NCBI RefSeq assembly: GCF_031119335.1
Contig: NZ_JAVHXT010000008.1
Location: 60,487 to 124,486, forward strand
Source of the DNA: Pedobacter sp.
GTDB lineage: Bacteria > Bacteroidota > Bacteroidia > Sphingobacteriales > Sphingobacteriaceae
Length of the DNA: 64,000 bases
Reading direction: 5' to 3'
The translations under genes were made by a program, and so were the position numbers. The notes beneath the pieces are model-generated. The model was given only the letters and a program-made list of their open reading frames with translations, searched no databases and was not told the DNA's origin. Positions 34,818 to 42,938 of this stretch are shown here, piece by piece (the first letter of the stretch is position 1; each line of letters opens with the position of its first letter).

Positions 34818-35813
34818 TTATTTTTTAAGTGCTAGTATCGAAAAATCAGTATCTGCTTTGGTAATGTTGTTACTCAGCGCACCCAGACCTGTAATCTCCA
34901 TTTCTACATGGTCGCCGTCTTGTAGCCATTGCACTTTATAGTTAGGATCGTTTAGTAAACCTGTGCCGTTTAATTCCAAGAAACAGCCCGTACCTACCGT
35001 TCCGGAGCCAATGACATCACCTGGCAAAATATCTACACCGTAAGCACAACGCTCAATAATTTCGGCAAAAGTCCAATCCATATCGGCCATGTTACCACTC
35101 GAAACCTCGATGCCGTTTACCTTACAAGTCATTTTTAGATTGTAGTTGTTACCCACATGATTTTCTTTTGCGGCAACTTTGTATTGCTCTAACTCATCTG
35201 GTGTAACTAACCACGGACCAATTACAGTAGAAAAATCCTTTCCTTTTGCCGGACCAAGATTTAACAACATCTCTTCCATTTGCAAAGTACGGGCGCTCAT
35301 ATCGTTCATAATGGTATAACCAGCAATATATTCGTCGGCTTCCGAAGCTTTGATATTGCGTCCTTTTTTACCGATTACCACGGCTACCTCTAACTCAAAA
35401 TCTAGCTTTTGAAAATGGTCTGGCATACACTCAATTTCGCCTGGACCTTGAATAGCGTTATGATTGGTAAAATAGAAAATCGGATATTGGTCGAACTCGG
35501 CAATCATATCCACCTTACGGTTTCTACGAGCGGCAGCAACGTGCTGTCTAAAAGCATAACCATCTCTACACGATGTTGGGTGCGGAACCGGCGCTAAAAG
35601 TTCATAAAAAATTTCTTCCTTGGGCTGTAATTTACCATCCAAAATATCCTGATTAACTTGTTTTGCTCTTTCCATTAAAGGCTCGCCACCTTCCAAAAAA
35701 GCGTTCATGTTATCGGGAATTAACTTATGGCAAGAGTTTAGGTTGTAAATGTGTCCGTTCACAAAAATGCCTAAATGCTCTTTATCTTCTGTTTTATAGG
35801 ATACAAGCTTCAT
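34818..35813 (-). CDS. Fumarylacetoacetate hydrolase-family protein
   Basis: 331 residues. N-terminal MKLVSYKTEDKEHLGIFVNGHIYNLN domain, then the FAH catalytic domain: DQYPIFYFTNHNAIQGPG, a metal-binding LDFELEVAVVIGKKGRN (about residues 132-150), AGYTIMNDMSARTLQ, and GDVIGSGTVGTG near residue 275. In the homogentisate pathway this hydrolyses fumarylacetoacetate to fumarate and acetoacetate. The context (homogentisate dioxygenase 500 bp away, divergent; HPPD beyond) strongly favours that role over other FAH-superfamily activities. No maleylacetoacetate isomerase gene is visible in the window. Confidence 0.92.
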   Translation of the reverse strand: MKLVSYKTEDKEHLGIFVNGHIYNLNSCHKLIPDNMNAFLEGGEPLMERAKQVNQDILDGKLQPKEEIFYELLAPVPHPTSCRDGYAFRQHVAAARRNRKVDMIAEFDQYPIFYFTNHNAIQGPGEIECMPDHFQKLDFELEVAVVIGKKGRNIKASEADEYIAGYTIMNDMSARTLQMEEMLLNLGPAKGKDFSTVIGPWLVTPDELEQYKVAAKENHVGNNYNLKMTCKVNGIEVSSGNMADMDWTFAEIIERCAYGVDILPGDVIGSGTVGTGCFLELNGTGLLNDPNYKVQWLQDGDHVEMEITGLGALSNNITKADTDFSILALKK

Positions 35814-36060
35814 TGATATAAATATTTTTAGTTAGCGATGTTAATATCCACATCCCAATGGAACAACAATATTTATTGGAGATGGTTTATAGTTGGATGT
35901 CTTCAAAGCTATGAAAGCAGTTTGGGTTTTCCAAAATCTGTTGAATGATACGTCTATTATTTTACCACCTAAGACATTTAAGAACATTTTAGATTAATGT
36001 AATTTCTAAAGTGAACTAAGGTGTCTAAGGTGGTATTTTTTTAAAAGAGAAAAAATGAGG
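35814..36060. other. Intergenic region upstream of FAH gene
   Basis: Divergent control region. No gene or folded repeat seen beyond short AT-rich stretches. Confidence 0.4.
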
Positions 36061-36092
36061 TTTGAAACATTGACTTTAAAAAGCTAATTTTA
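36061..36092 (+). promoter_or_regulatory. Promoter-like pair TTTG-N20-TAATTTTA
   Basis: -33-like TTTG (36061-36064) and -7-like TAATTTTA (36085-36092) at 20-nt spacing, the best-spaced pair in this gap. A 34-codon ORF starts 11 nt later (36103-36207), but its composition gives no sign of being a real protein. Confidence 0.4.
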
Positions 36093-36225
36093 CAAAAGCA
36101 AAATGAACGAGATTTTCCCATATCACAACCATTGTGTAGCAGAAGTATTTTCTGCTTACCGATATGCGATGCTATCTAAGTTGATTTTTGCGCAATATTC
36201 TTTATAAATCTACATCTATCTCAAG

Positions 36226-36286
36226 CGTTTTATAAAACGTTACCAAAACGCTTTCAAACGCTTTCCGTTATTATTCGTTATATTTA
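36226..36286 (+). promoter_or_regulatory. Candidate hmgA operator and -7 box
   Basis: A perfect 14-bp palindrome CGTTTTATAAAACG (36226-36239) and two AAACGCTTT direct repeats (36246 to about 36263) precede TATATTTA (36279-36286), a TAnnTTTR -7 match 25 nt before the hmgA start. A repressor or activator site is plausible. Confidence 0.4.
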
Positions 36287-36311
36287 ATTCTAACCAAATT
36301 AACCGTATTAT

Positions 36312-37478
36312 ATGCCAATTTACCACACTTTAGGGACTATACCTCCTAAAAGACATACCGTTTTCCGTAAACCAAATGGCGATTTATACGCCGAAGAATT
36401 GGTTTCTACGGAAGGATTTTCGAGCTTGTACTCGTTGGTGTACCACTGTCACCCGCCAACTATTGTTAAAGAATTGGGTGAACCTTACAACGTAGAACCT
36501 AAGATTGCTCGTGAAAAGCATTTACGTCATACCAGTTTATTGGGCTTTAAGATTAATCCAGAGGATGATTATTTAAAAAGTAGAAAACCTGTTTTGGTAA
36601 ACAGCGATTTGCATATTTCTTTAGCCGCACCTAGAAAATCGATGACTGATTACTTTTACAAAAACAGTCAGGCTGATGAAGTGATTTTTATTCACGAAGG
36701 AACGGGAAAATTAAAAACTGGCTTCGGCGAAATTGCTTTTGAATACGGCGATTACCTGATTGTTCCCCGTGGTACCATTTACCAATTGGAATTTAACGAT
36801 GAGAAAAACCGCTTATTCATTGTAGAAAGTTTCAGCCCTATTCGTACGCCAAAACGCTACAGAAATGCCTTTGGTCAGTTAGAGGAGCATTCTCCTTTTT
36901 GTGAGCGAGATATTAAAAGACCGCAGAACTTACAAACTTTTGATGAGCTTGGCGACTTTAAAGTGCTGATAAAAAAGCAAGGTATTATGTACCCTTACAC
37001 TTATGGTACGCATCCTTTTGATTTTGTAGGTTGGGATGGTTTCCACTATCCTTGGGCTTTTTCTATCCACGATTTTGAACCAATTACCGGTCGTTTGCAC
37101 CAACCGCCACCCGTACATCAAACTTTCGAAGGGCATAATTTCGTAATTTGTTCTTTCGTACCTCGTAAATACGATTATCATCCGTTATCTATCCCAGCAC
37201 CTTATAACCACAGCAATGTAGATAGCGATGAGGTTTTATATTATGTAGATGGTGATTTTATGAGCCGCAAAAGCGTAGAAAAAGGTCAGATTACTTTACA
37301 TCCAGGCGGCATTCCTCACGGACCACATCCAGGAACGGTAGAAAAATCTATTGGCAAAGAAAGTACAGAAGAACTTGCCGTGATGATTGACCCTTTTAGA
37401 CCATTAATGCTAACTGAAGATGCCATTGCCATTGAAGATGAAAGTTATCATAAAAGCTGGCAGGTAAACGTAGAGTAA
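36312..37478 (+). CDS. hmgA: Homogentisate 1,2-dioxygenase
   Basis: 388 residues, a compact bacterial form. Cupin-type domain with EVIFIHEGTGKLKTGFGEI (about 124-142) and GDYLIVPRGTIYQLEF. The catalytic C-terminal half has HPFDFVGWDGFHYPWAFSIHDFEPI, RLHQPPPVHQTFEGHNFVICSFVPR, and the PAPYNHSNVDSDEVLYYVDGDF stretch with iron-ligand His/Glu, ending HPGGIPHGPHPG. It opens the homogentisate ring to maleylacetoacetate with O2 and Fe(II) in the cytoplasm. Followed 85 bp later by HPPD on the same strand, probably one transcription unit. Confidence 0.95.
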   Translation: MPIYHTLGTIPPKRHTVFRKPNGDLYAEELVSTEGFSSLYSLVYHCHPPTIVKELGEPYNVEPKIAREKHLRHTSLLGFKINPEDDYLKSRKPVLVNSDLHISLAAPRKSMTDYFYKNSQADEVIFIHEGTGKLKTGFGEIAFEYGDYLIVPRGTIYQLEFNDEKNRLFIVESFSPIRTPKRYRNAFGQLEEHSPFCERDIKRPQNLQTFDELGDFKVLIKKQGIMYPYTYGTHPFDFVGWDGFHYPWAFSIHDFEPITGRLHQPPPVHQTFEGHNFVICSFVPRKYDYHPLSIPAPYNHSNVDSDEVLYYVDGDFMSRKSVEKGQITLHPGGIPHGPHPGTVEKSIGKESTEELAVMIDPFRPLMLTEDAIAIEDESYHKSWQVNVE

Positions 37479-37563
37479 AGGTAAGCGTTGAGCGACGAGC
37501 GTTATAACACGCCATACGCCATACGCAAAACATAAAAAGTACAACTATTAACACACAAACAAA

Positions 37564-38694
37564 ATGTCGACACAAACATTTGCAGAAAAAATAGCTAAGG
37601 CAAAAGACTTCCTTCCTATTAACGGAACGGATTATATAGAATTTTATGTAGGTAATGCTAAACAGGCGGCACATTACTACAAAACTGCTTTCGGTTTTCA
37701 ATCGTTAGCTTATGCCGGACCAGAAACTGGTGTAAGAGACAGAGCATCTTACGTTTTACAACAAGGAAAAATCCGCTTGATTTTAACTACAGCATTGAAA
37801 TCTGACAATCCAATCGCCGAGCACGTAAAAACGCATGGCGATGGCGTAAAAGTTTTAGCCCTTTGGGTAGATGATGCTTACAGCGCTTTTGAAGAAACCA
37901 CTAAACGTGGCGCAAAACCTTATTTAGAGCCTCAAACGTTAACTGACGAAAACGGAGAGCTAAAAATGAGCGGCATTTACACTTACGGTGAGACCATCCA
38001 CATGTTTATTGAGCGCAAGAACTACAATGGCGTGTTTATGCCGGGCTATCAAAAATGGGAAAGTGATTATAACCCGAGTGATGCTGGTTTGCTTTATATT
38101 GACCACTGTGTTGGTAACGTAGGTTGGAACCGCATGAACGAAACCGTAAAATGGTACGAAGAAGTGATGGGTTTTGTAAACATCCTTTCGTTCGATGACA
38201 AGCAAATCAATACCGAATATTCTGCTTTAATGAGCAAGGTAATGAGCAACGGAAATGGCTTCTCAAAATTCCCAATTAACGAACCAGCAGAAGGCAAAAA
38301 GAAATCTCAAATTGAAGAATATTTAGAGTTTTATGAAGGCGAAGGTGTGCAACATATCGCGGTAGCTACTAAAGACATTGTTAAAACAGTAAAACTATTA
38401 AAAGAAAGAGGTGTAGAGTTTTTAAGTGCTCCACCAGAAGCTTACTACGAAATGATGCCTAATCGCGTTGGCGAAATTGATGAAGAAATTGAACTGCTAA
38501 AAGGATTAGGTATTTTGGTAGATTGTGATGAAGAAGGTTATTTACTGCAGATTTTCACTAAACCTGTAGAAGACAGACCAACCTTGTTTTTCGAAATTAT
38601 TCAACGTAAAGGTGCACAAAGTTTTGGTGCTGGTAACTTTAAAGCATTGTTTGAAAGTTTAGAGCGTGAGCAAGCCTTGAGAGGAAATTTGTAA
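37564..38694 (+). CDS. hppD: 4-hydroxyphenylpyruvate dioxygenase
   Basis: 376 residues, normal length. Two glyoxalase-fold halves: N-terminal GTDYIEFYVGNAKQAAHYYKTAFGF and C-terminal LLYIDHCVGNVGWNRMNETVKWYEEVMGF. Iron ligands are His181 (DHCVGNV), His264 (VQHIAVAT) and Glu344 (FFEIIQRKG), all present. It converts 4-hydroxyphenylpyruvate to homogentisate, the step before hmgA. Gene order hmgA-hppD is conserved in many Bacteroidota. The aminotransferase that would supply its substrate is not in the window. Confidence 0.96.
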   Translation: MSTQTFAEKIAKAKDFLPINGTDYIEFYVGNAKQAAHYYKTAFGFQSLAYAGPETGVRDRASYVLQQGKIRLILTTALKSDNPIAEHVKTHGDGVKVLALWVDDAYSAFEETTKRGAKPYLEPQTLTDENGELKMSGIYTYGETIHMFIERKNYNGVFMPGYQKWESDYNPSDAGLLYIDHCVGNVGWNRMNETVKWYEEVMGFVNILSFDDKQINTEYSALMSKVMSNGNGFSKFPINEPAEGKKKSQIEEYLEFYEGEGVQHIAVATKDIVKTVKLLKERGVEFLSAPPEAYYEMMPNRVGEIDEEIELLKGLGILVDCDEEGYLLQIFTKPVEDRPTLFFEIIQRKGAQSFGAGNFKALFESLEREQALRGNL

Positions 38695-38705
38695 TTAAGT
38701 CTTGC

Positions 38706-38797
38706 CGTCATTTCGTGCGTAGTCGAGAAATCTTTGGATTTGTTTATTATAAAAAGTTCAAAGATTTCTCTATTCGCTTCGCTCAATCGAAATGACG
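38706..38797. repeat. Interspersed GTCATTTCG..GAAATCT palindrome
   Basis: CGTCATTTCGTGCGTAGTC.. pairs with ..CGCTCAATCGAAATGACG, with inner GAGAAATCTTTG/CAAAGATTTCTC arms. Begins 12 bp after the hppD stop, so it probably forms that mRNA's 3' end. Confidence 0.72.
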
Positions 38798-38807
38798 AAC
38801 ATTAGGA

Positions 38808-38924
38808 CTAACAATGTCCCAATAAATAATAAATCACCACAAAAACTACAATGGTTGATAAACAACCACCACCCAATTTCCAAGCGCCCCAACCTGCTAA
38901 TACTGTTCTGAAAAAGTTATTCAT
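38808..38924 (-). CDS. 38-aa single-helix membrane protein
   Basis: A short frame between the repeat and brkB. 38 residues: an N-terminal MNNFFRTVLAGWGAWKLGGGC, then a hydrophobic helix (STIVVFVVIYYLLG) to the end. The GWGA-KLGGGC block and single C-terminal helix resemble a family of tiny conserved Bacteroidota membrane proteins that I recall from related genomes; that resemblance is from memory. The frame has its own A-rich leader and ends exactly where the interspersed repeat begins, consistent with a real gene. Function unknown. Confidence 0.55.
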   Translation of the reverse strand: MNNFFRTVLAGWGAWKLGGGCLSTIVVFVVIYYLLGHC

Positions 38925-39058
38925 AAGTTTAAGTTTTTAGTCTGCTAGAGATAACCACGTTATTGCAAAAAGGTTTTTAAACTTGCAAAAATTTCCTACG
39001 TCATTGTACAATTAGCTTAAAAAACGAGAATAAAAAACATCCTTTAGGCTTATTTTGT

Positions 39059-39066
39059 TACTTTTG
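39059..39066 (+). promoter_or_regulatory. -7 box TACTTTTG before brkB-like gene
   Basis: TAnnTTTG match 11 nt before ATG 39077, implying a very short leader. Confidence 0.45.
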
Positions 39067-39076
39067 AAATTCGCTA

Positions 39077-39997
39077 ATGGGAAAAATTGCAGCCATCAAA
39101 AAATCGAAGCTCTTTCACTTTTGTTATCACCTACAAAAAGCGTTCGTCCTATATCAAAAAAACGACCCTCTACGCTTAGCTGGCGCTACTGCTTTTTTTG
39201 CAAATTTCGCCATACCTCCCATTCTTTTAATTTTAATTAGGTTGTTCGGCTTTTTTGTTGATAGAAGGATTTTAGCAACCCGCATATTCGACCGTATCTC
39301 CGAAATTTTAATACCCAGCAGTACCGAACAAATTAGGGATACCTTAAAGAACATCCGTGGAATTGACCATAATTGGTGGGCGACCATACTTACTTTTGTG
39401 TTTTTTATTTTCGTGGCCACTACCCTATTTAACGTTATCAAAAATTCTGTAGAGCAAATCTGGAATATTGGTCAGGATGAAAAAAACGGCTTTCTTTTTA
39501 CGCTAAAAATACGAGCTAGGTCTATGATTATCATTCTGTTGGCGGGAATACTGTTCTTCGTTGGTTTGGTAACCGATAGTATCCAAGCATTAGTAGGCAC
39601 CTATTTAAACGACACTGCACCTAATGTGGCAAAATGGTTAGTTTGGGTTCTAAATCAGACAGTTTTTACGCTCATTGTAATGGTTTGGTTCACTATCCTT
39701 TTTAGGTTTTTAACCAATGCCCGCCCAAGCTGGAAAATAGCATTACAAGGTGGTTTATTAACCGCAGTATTGTTTAACATAGGCAAGTACATCCTTCGCA
39801 TTATGTTGCCTTTAAGTAACATCGAAAACATTTATGGCGCATCTGGTTCTATTATTTTAGTGATGCTTTTTGTATTTTACTCTTCACTGATTTTCTACTT
39901 TGGGGCATGTTTCATTAAGGTAATTAGTGAGAGAAAACACGTAGACATTCGCCCGTTAAAAGGTGCACACGCTTACGAGTTGAAGGAGATTATTTAA
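39077..39997 (+). CDS. YihY/BrkB-family inner-membrane protein
   Basis: 306 residues, six predicted transmembrane helices. Family marks include DPLRLAGATAFFANFAIPPILLIL (about 37-60), RGIDHNWWATILTFVFFIFVATTLFNVIKNSVEQIWNI, RARSMIIILLAGILFFVGL and the C-terminal YGASGSIILVMLFVFYSSLIFYFGACF. The YihY/BrkB family is widespread and named after a Bordetella serum-resistance gene and the E. coli rbn region; its molecular role is unresolved. A short leader with a -7 box suggests an own promoter. Confidence 0.88.
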   Translation: MGKIAAIKKSKLFHFCYHLQKAFVLYQKNDPLRLAGATAFFANFAIPPILLILIRLFGFFVDRRILATRIFDRISEILIPSSTEQIRDTLKNIRGIDHNWWATILTFVFFIFVATTLFNVIKNSVEQIWNIGQDEKNGFLFTLKIRARSMIIILLAGILFFVGLVTDSIQALVGTYLNDTAPNVAKWLVWVLNQTVFTLIVMVWFTILFRFLTNARPSWKIALQGGLLTAVLFNIGKYILRIMLPLSNIENIYGASGSIILVMLFVFYSSLIFYFGACFIKVISERKHVDIRPLKGAHAYELKEII

Positions 39998-40045
39998 ACT
40001 CCCAACCGTAAGAAGCTGTTTAAATTTCAATGAAAATAAATACTT

Positions 40046-40067
40046 AGGCGGGTGGGGACACCCACCT
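40046..40067. repeat. Hairpin GGGTGGG..CCCACC
   Basis: AGGCGGGTGGG and CCCACCT arms around a short loop; first of three hairpins in the gap 39998-40268. Confidence 0.5.
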
Positions 40068-40081
40068 ATAGTGAGCCGCTA

Positions 40082-40105
40082 GAGTTTGGTGTCCTCACCA
40101 AACTC
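40082..40105. repeat. Perfect hairpin GAGTTTGGTG-TCCT-CACCAAACTC
   Basis: 10-bp arms with a 4-nt loop. Shares the GGTG-N4-CACC core with the 98-bp element at 8269/8716/10218. Confidence 0.65.
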
Positions 40106-40219
40106 AACCTGTCAAACATTTATTCATTTTTAAACAGTTTCTTATTTCAACCACAAAGACACAAACACCAAGATATTAAGTTTATTGCTAGTGTATTCAC
40201 CAACTATTATAAACAAAAA

Positions 40220-40243
40220 AGGTTTGGTGTTAACACCAAACCT
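40220..40243. repeat. Perfect 24-bp palindrome AGGTTTGGTG-TTAA-CACCAAACCT
   Basis: Same GGTG-N4-CACC core, located 26 bp beyond the porin stop codon. May double as a terminator for that minus-strand gene. Confidence 0.65.
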
Positions 40244-40268
40244 CATATAGTATCAAAGTTCATTATTT

Positions 40269-40856
40269 CTAAAATAGCCTTAAACCTATGCCGAAAGTGA
40301 ACATATTTAGTTTAGTATCGGGATAGCCCGCGTCATTAAGTTTCGACAAGCCCATTTCGTATCTCAAATCAACGCTTAATTTTCCAACATCTAGTCCTGT
40401 GCCAAACTGCCAAGCAAAAGCCTGGTCTTTAAATTTGCCAGCAAATATATCAGATGCGGCATCTTCAAAAGTTTGCTCTTTACTTAAAATAAACGAAGCC
40501 ACCGGACCAGTATTTAACCTAAAACCAATGCCCGCTGCGCCAATTTTAGTCCCAATTAAAACCGGAACATCTAAACTGGTGAATTTCACGTCATTCTCTA
40601 AACCAGCATTATTTTTTAATGTGGTATTCTTCCCAGAAAGGTATAATTCGGGCTGTAAATGAATTCCAGCTGCGCCAATACGCGTCCAAATACCACCATA
40701 ATAACCCGCTTTGTTATCACTTGCAAAGGTGTTTTCAGTACTGAATTTAGAAAGGTTAAAACCTCCTTTTAATCCAAACTGAAAAGATGGTAATACCTGC
40801 CCAAACGCAAAAAATGTACTACTAACCAAAAATGCTACTAATGTAATTCGTTTCAT
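40269..40856 (-). CDS. Outer-membrane beta-barrel (porin-family/PorT-like) protein
   Basis: 195 residues with a signal peptide (cleavage near TFFAFGQ, residue about 20). The mature chain is built of alternating amphipathic strands (FQFGLKGGFNLSKF, GYYGGIWTRIGAAGIHLQPELYLSG, GIGFRLNTGPVASFIL, AFAWQFGTGLDVGKLSVDLRYEMGLSKL) and ends in FTFGIGLRLF, with C-terminal Phe as in beta-barrel proteins. This matches the Bacteroidota PorT/outer-membrane beta-barrel family of unknown cargo. Single gene. Confidence 0.85.
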   Translation of the reverse strand: MKRITLVAFLVSSTFFAFGQVLPSFQFGLKGGFNLSKFSTENTFASDNKAGYYGGIWTRIGAAGIHLQPELYLSGKNTTLKNNAGLENDVKFTSLDVPVLIGTKIGAAGIGFRLNTGPVASFILSKEQTFEDAASDIFAGKFKDQAFAWQFGTGLDVGKLSVDLRYEMGLSKLNDAGYPDTKLNMFTFGIGLRLF

Positions 40857-41001
40857 AATATTTAATTCAATTTAAGCTTAGCGCTACATAGCGATGGACT
40901 TTATATTTATTTCGCCTCAAATCTACTCCTTTTAAGAATACCAAACGACAATAAAAAACTAGCCCTTAGTTAAAAGGGCCATATTCATTTTTAAAAAACT
41001 T

Positions 41002-41277
41002 TTAAGCTTTTGCATTAACCTTTTCAAACCCCTGCATCTCAAAGACTGCCAATTTATCTAGCAGGTTAAAATGTACGGTACCAAAAAAGTTAAAAATTCC
41101 GTCGTCGTTTTTAGCTTCTATACAAACAGTTTCTTTAAGAATAGGATTTTTCGGGTTTTTAGTTCCCGAAAAAAGCATGTCTTCGTCTTGAATAATTACA
41201 TTTTTTGCTTCTATTGCAAAATCATTTAAAAGGGCCAAAAATGCCTTGCCATTTAGTAACAGTTCTTTAATATTCAT
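41002..41277 (-). CDS. Small protein, unknown function
   Basis: 91 residues, no signal or membrane segment. Begins MNIKELLLNGKAFLALLND and contains KETVCIEAKNDDGIFNFFGTVHFNLLDKLAVFEM. The predicted secondary structure is one helix then beta strands. I do not recognise the family. It lies alone between the porin and a repeat-rich gap; codon use looks ordinary. Confidence 0.5.
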   Translation of the reverse strand: MNIKELLLNGKAFLALLNDFAIEAKNVIIQDEDMLFSGTKNPKNPILKETVCIEAKNDDGIFNFFGTVHFNLLDKLAVFEMQGFEKVNAKA

Positions 41278-41404
41278 AACCCAAGAATTTAAGTGAAGAT
41301 TAGTTTAGAGTTAAACAATATACGCATAAAATAGTTCTAAAATTTTCGTTGAAATAGAAATTATTTTAAAAAATTAATTGAAAAGCAAATACGGAAGCAC
41401 TTTT
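41278..41404. other. Intergenic DNA upstream of the composite repeat
   Basis: AT-rich leader of the small gene at 41277; no further feature seen. Confidence 0.4.
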
Positions 41405-41740
41405 GAACTGTAGCCCCGTTTTACGCTCAAATCTTTTTTGCGCACCTTCCATCGTCATTTAGAACCTACGTGAAACCTCGAAGCTGAAGCGCATATCACA
41501 ACCGATTTCTCTCCCGAGGGAGCCTGTACTATATGCAAGCATACCATGGAAAAATCGAAGACAGATGCTTAACTCGGTTTCGAAATGACGTACAAAAAAG
41601 TATTTCCGCTTCAACCGGGTTTAGTATGCAAATGTTGTGCAAAGGTTTAAGTTCATTAAACCCGACAGCAGCGAGCACGTATCCCGATTTTATCGGGAGA
41701 AGTAAAGCGAATGGCGGGACTGATATTGCCAAAAACCACT
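41405..41740. repeat. Composite interspersed repeat, reverse orientation, plus hairpin module
   Basis: GTAGCCCCGTTTTACGCTC..ATCTTTTTT (41410-41440), a GTCATTT..GAAATGACG element (41453 to about 41590), then AAAAAAGTATTTCCGCTTCA and CCGGGTTTA, i.e. the 20320-20500 arrangement inverted. It is followed by AAACCCGACAGCAGCG.. with TCCCGATTTTATCGGGA (41680-41700) and GCGAATGGCGGGACT, a module also seen at 34725-34800. Confidence 0.6.
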
Positions 41741-41913
41741 TCCGTAAGTTTTCAAATATTCTTTTTTGACAATTGAAATGCAAAAAATATTTGTTTAGCT
41801 AATACAAATCTATACCTTAGTTTCGTGAAATTGCTAAAGGATTTACACAATTAATTACTTAGAACCAAGTCAAAAAGCTTAGTTATTATTCAGTAAAAAC
41901 CAATTATAGAACC
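41741..41913. other. mdh upstream region
   Basis: Contains TTTG (41790-41793) with TACCTTAG/TAGTTTCG boxes at 41813-41825, a possible but imperfect promoter. Confidence 0.3.
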
Positions 41914-42852
41914 ATGAAAATTACAGTAGTAGGTGCTGGTGCCGTTGGCGCAACTTGTGCAGATAACATTGCCAGAAAAGAATTAGCAGAAGAACTAGTA
42001 TTATTAGATATTAAGGAAGGTTTTGCCGAAGGTAAAGCTATTGACATGATGCAAACGGCAACTTTGTTAGGTTTCGACACCAAAATTAAAGGTGTTACCA
42101 ACGATTATAGCCAAACGGCTGGTTCGGCGGTTGCTGTAATTACATCGGGCTTGCCTCGTAAACCGGGGATGACCCGCGAAGAGTTGATTGGCATTAACGC
42201 GGGTATTGTAAAAGGTGTGGCAGAAAACATTTTGAAATATTCTCCAGACGCTATTATCATCGTCATTAGTAACCCAATGGATACGATGACTTATTTAGCG
42301 TTGAAATCGTTAGGCTTACCTAAAAACCGTATTATTGGTATGGGCGGAACGTTAGATAGTGCTCGTTTCAAGTATTATTTAAGTGTGGCGCTAAACTGTA
42401 ATTCTAACGATTTACAAGGGTTTGTAATTGGCGGTCATGGAGATACTACCATGATACCATTAACCAGATATGCTACTTACCAAAGTTTGCCAGTGAGCGA
42501 ATTATTGGACGAAGCTACTTTAGAAAAAGTTGCTGCCGATACCATGGTTGGTGGAGCTACGCTAACCGGTTTATTGGGTACTTCGGCTTGGTATGCTCCT
42601 GGTGCCGCTGGTGCTGCATTAGTTGAAGCTATTGTTCGCGATGAGAAAAAACTGTTTACTTGCTGCGTTGCTTTAGAAGGCGAATATGGCCAAAACGATA
42701 TTTGCTTAGGCGTACCTGTAATTGTAGGTAAAAACGGCTGGGAGAAAATAATAGATTATAAACTGAACGAAAAGGAACAAGCTGCTTTTAACAAAAGTGC
42801 CGATGCAGTGCGCAACATGAACAGCGTATTGGCAGAAATGAAGTTGGTTTAA
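41914..42852 (+). CDS. mdh: Malate dehydrogenase
   Basis: 312 residues, LDH-like MDH family as in Bacteroidota. Rossmann motif GAGAVGATCADNIA (residues 7-20), NAD-ribose acidic residue in LLDIKEG, substrate-binding PRKPGMTREEL, NPMDTMTYLALK, catalytic His175 in IGGHGDTTMIPL with the preceding LDSARF Asp/Arg. It interconverts malate and oxaloacetate with NAD in the TCA cycle. Stand-alone gene. Confidence 0.96.
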   Translation: MKITVVGAGAVGATCADNIARKELAEELVLLDIKEGFAEGKAIDMMQTATLLGFDTKIKGVTNDYSQTAGSAVAVITSGLPRKPGMTREELIGINAGIVKGVAENILKYSPDAIIIVISNPMDTMTYLALKSLGLPKNRIIGMGGTLDSARFKYYLSVALNCNSNDLQGFVIGGHGDTTMIPLTRYATYQSLPVSELLDEATLEKVAADTMVGGATLTGLLGTSAWYAPGAAGAALVEAIVRDEKKLFTCCVALEGEYGQNDICLGVPVIVGKNGWEKIIDYKLNEKEQAAFNKSADAVRNMNSVLAEMKLV

Positions 42853-42938
42853 ATTTAGGTTAACTGATGAACCGGTTAATTGGTTAATCGTTTTGATGCT
42901 ATTAACCTTTTAAACACTTAAAACGATTAACCTTAGAA

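Noticed and set aside
36103..36207. 34-codon ORF after the promoter-like pair
   Set aside because: Composition is uninformative and nothing supports a peptide product; the promoter may serve the hmgA leader.
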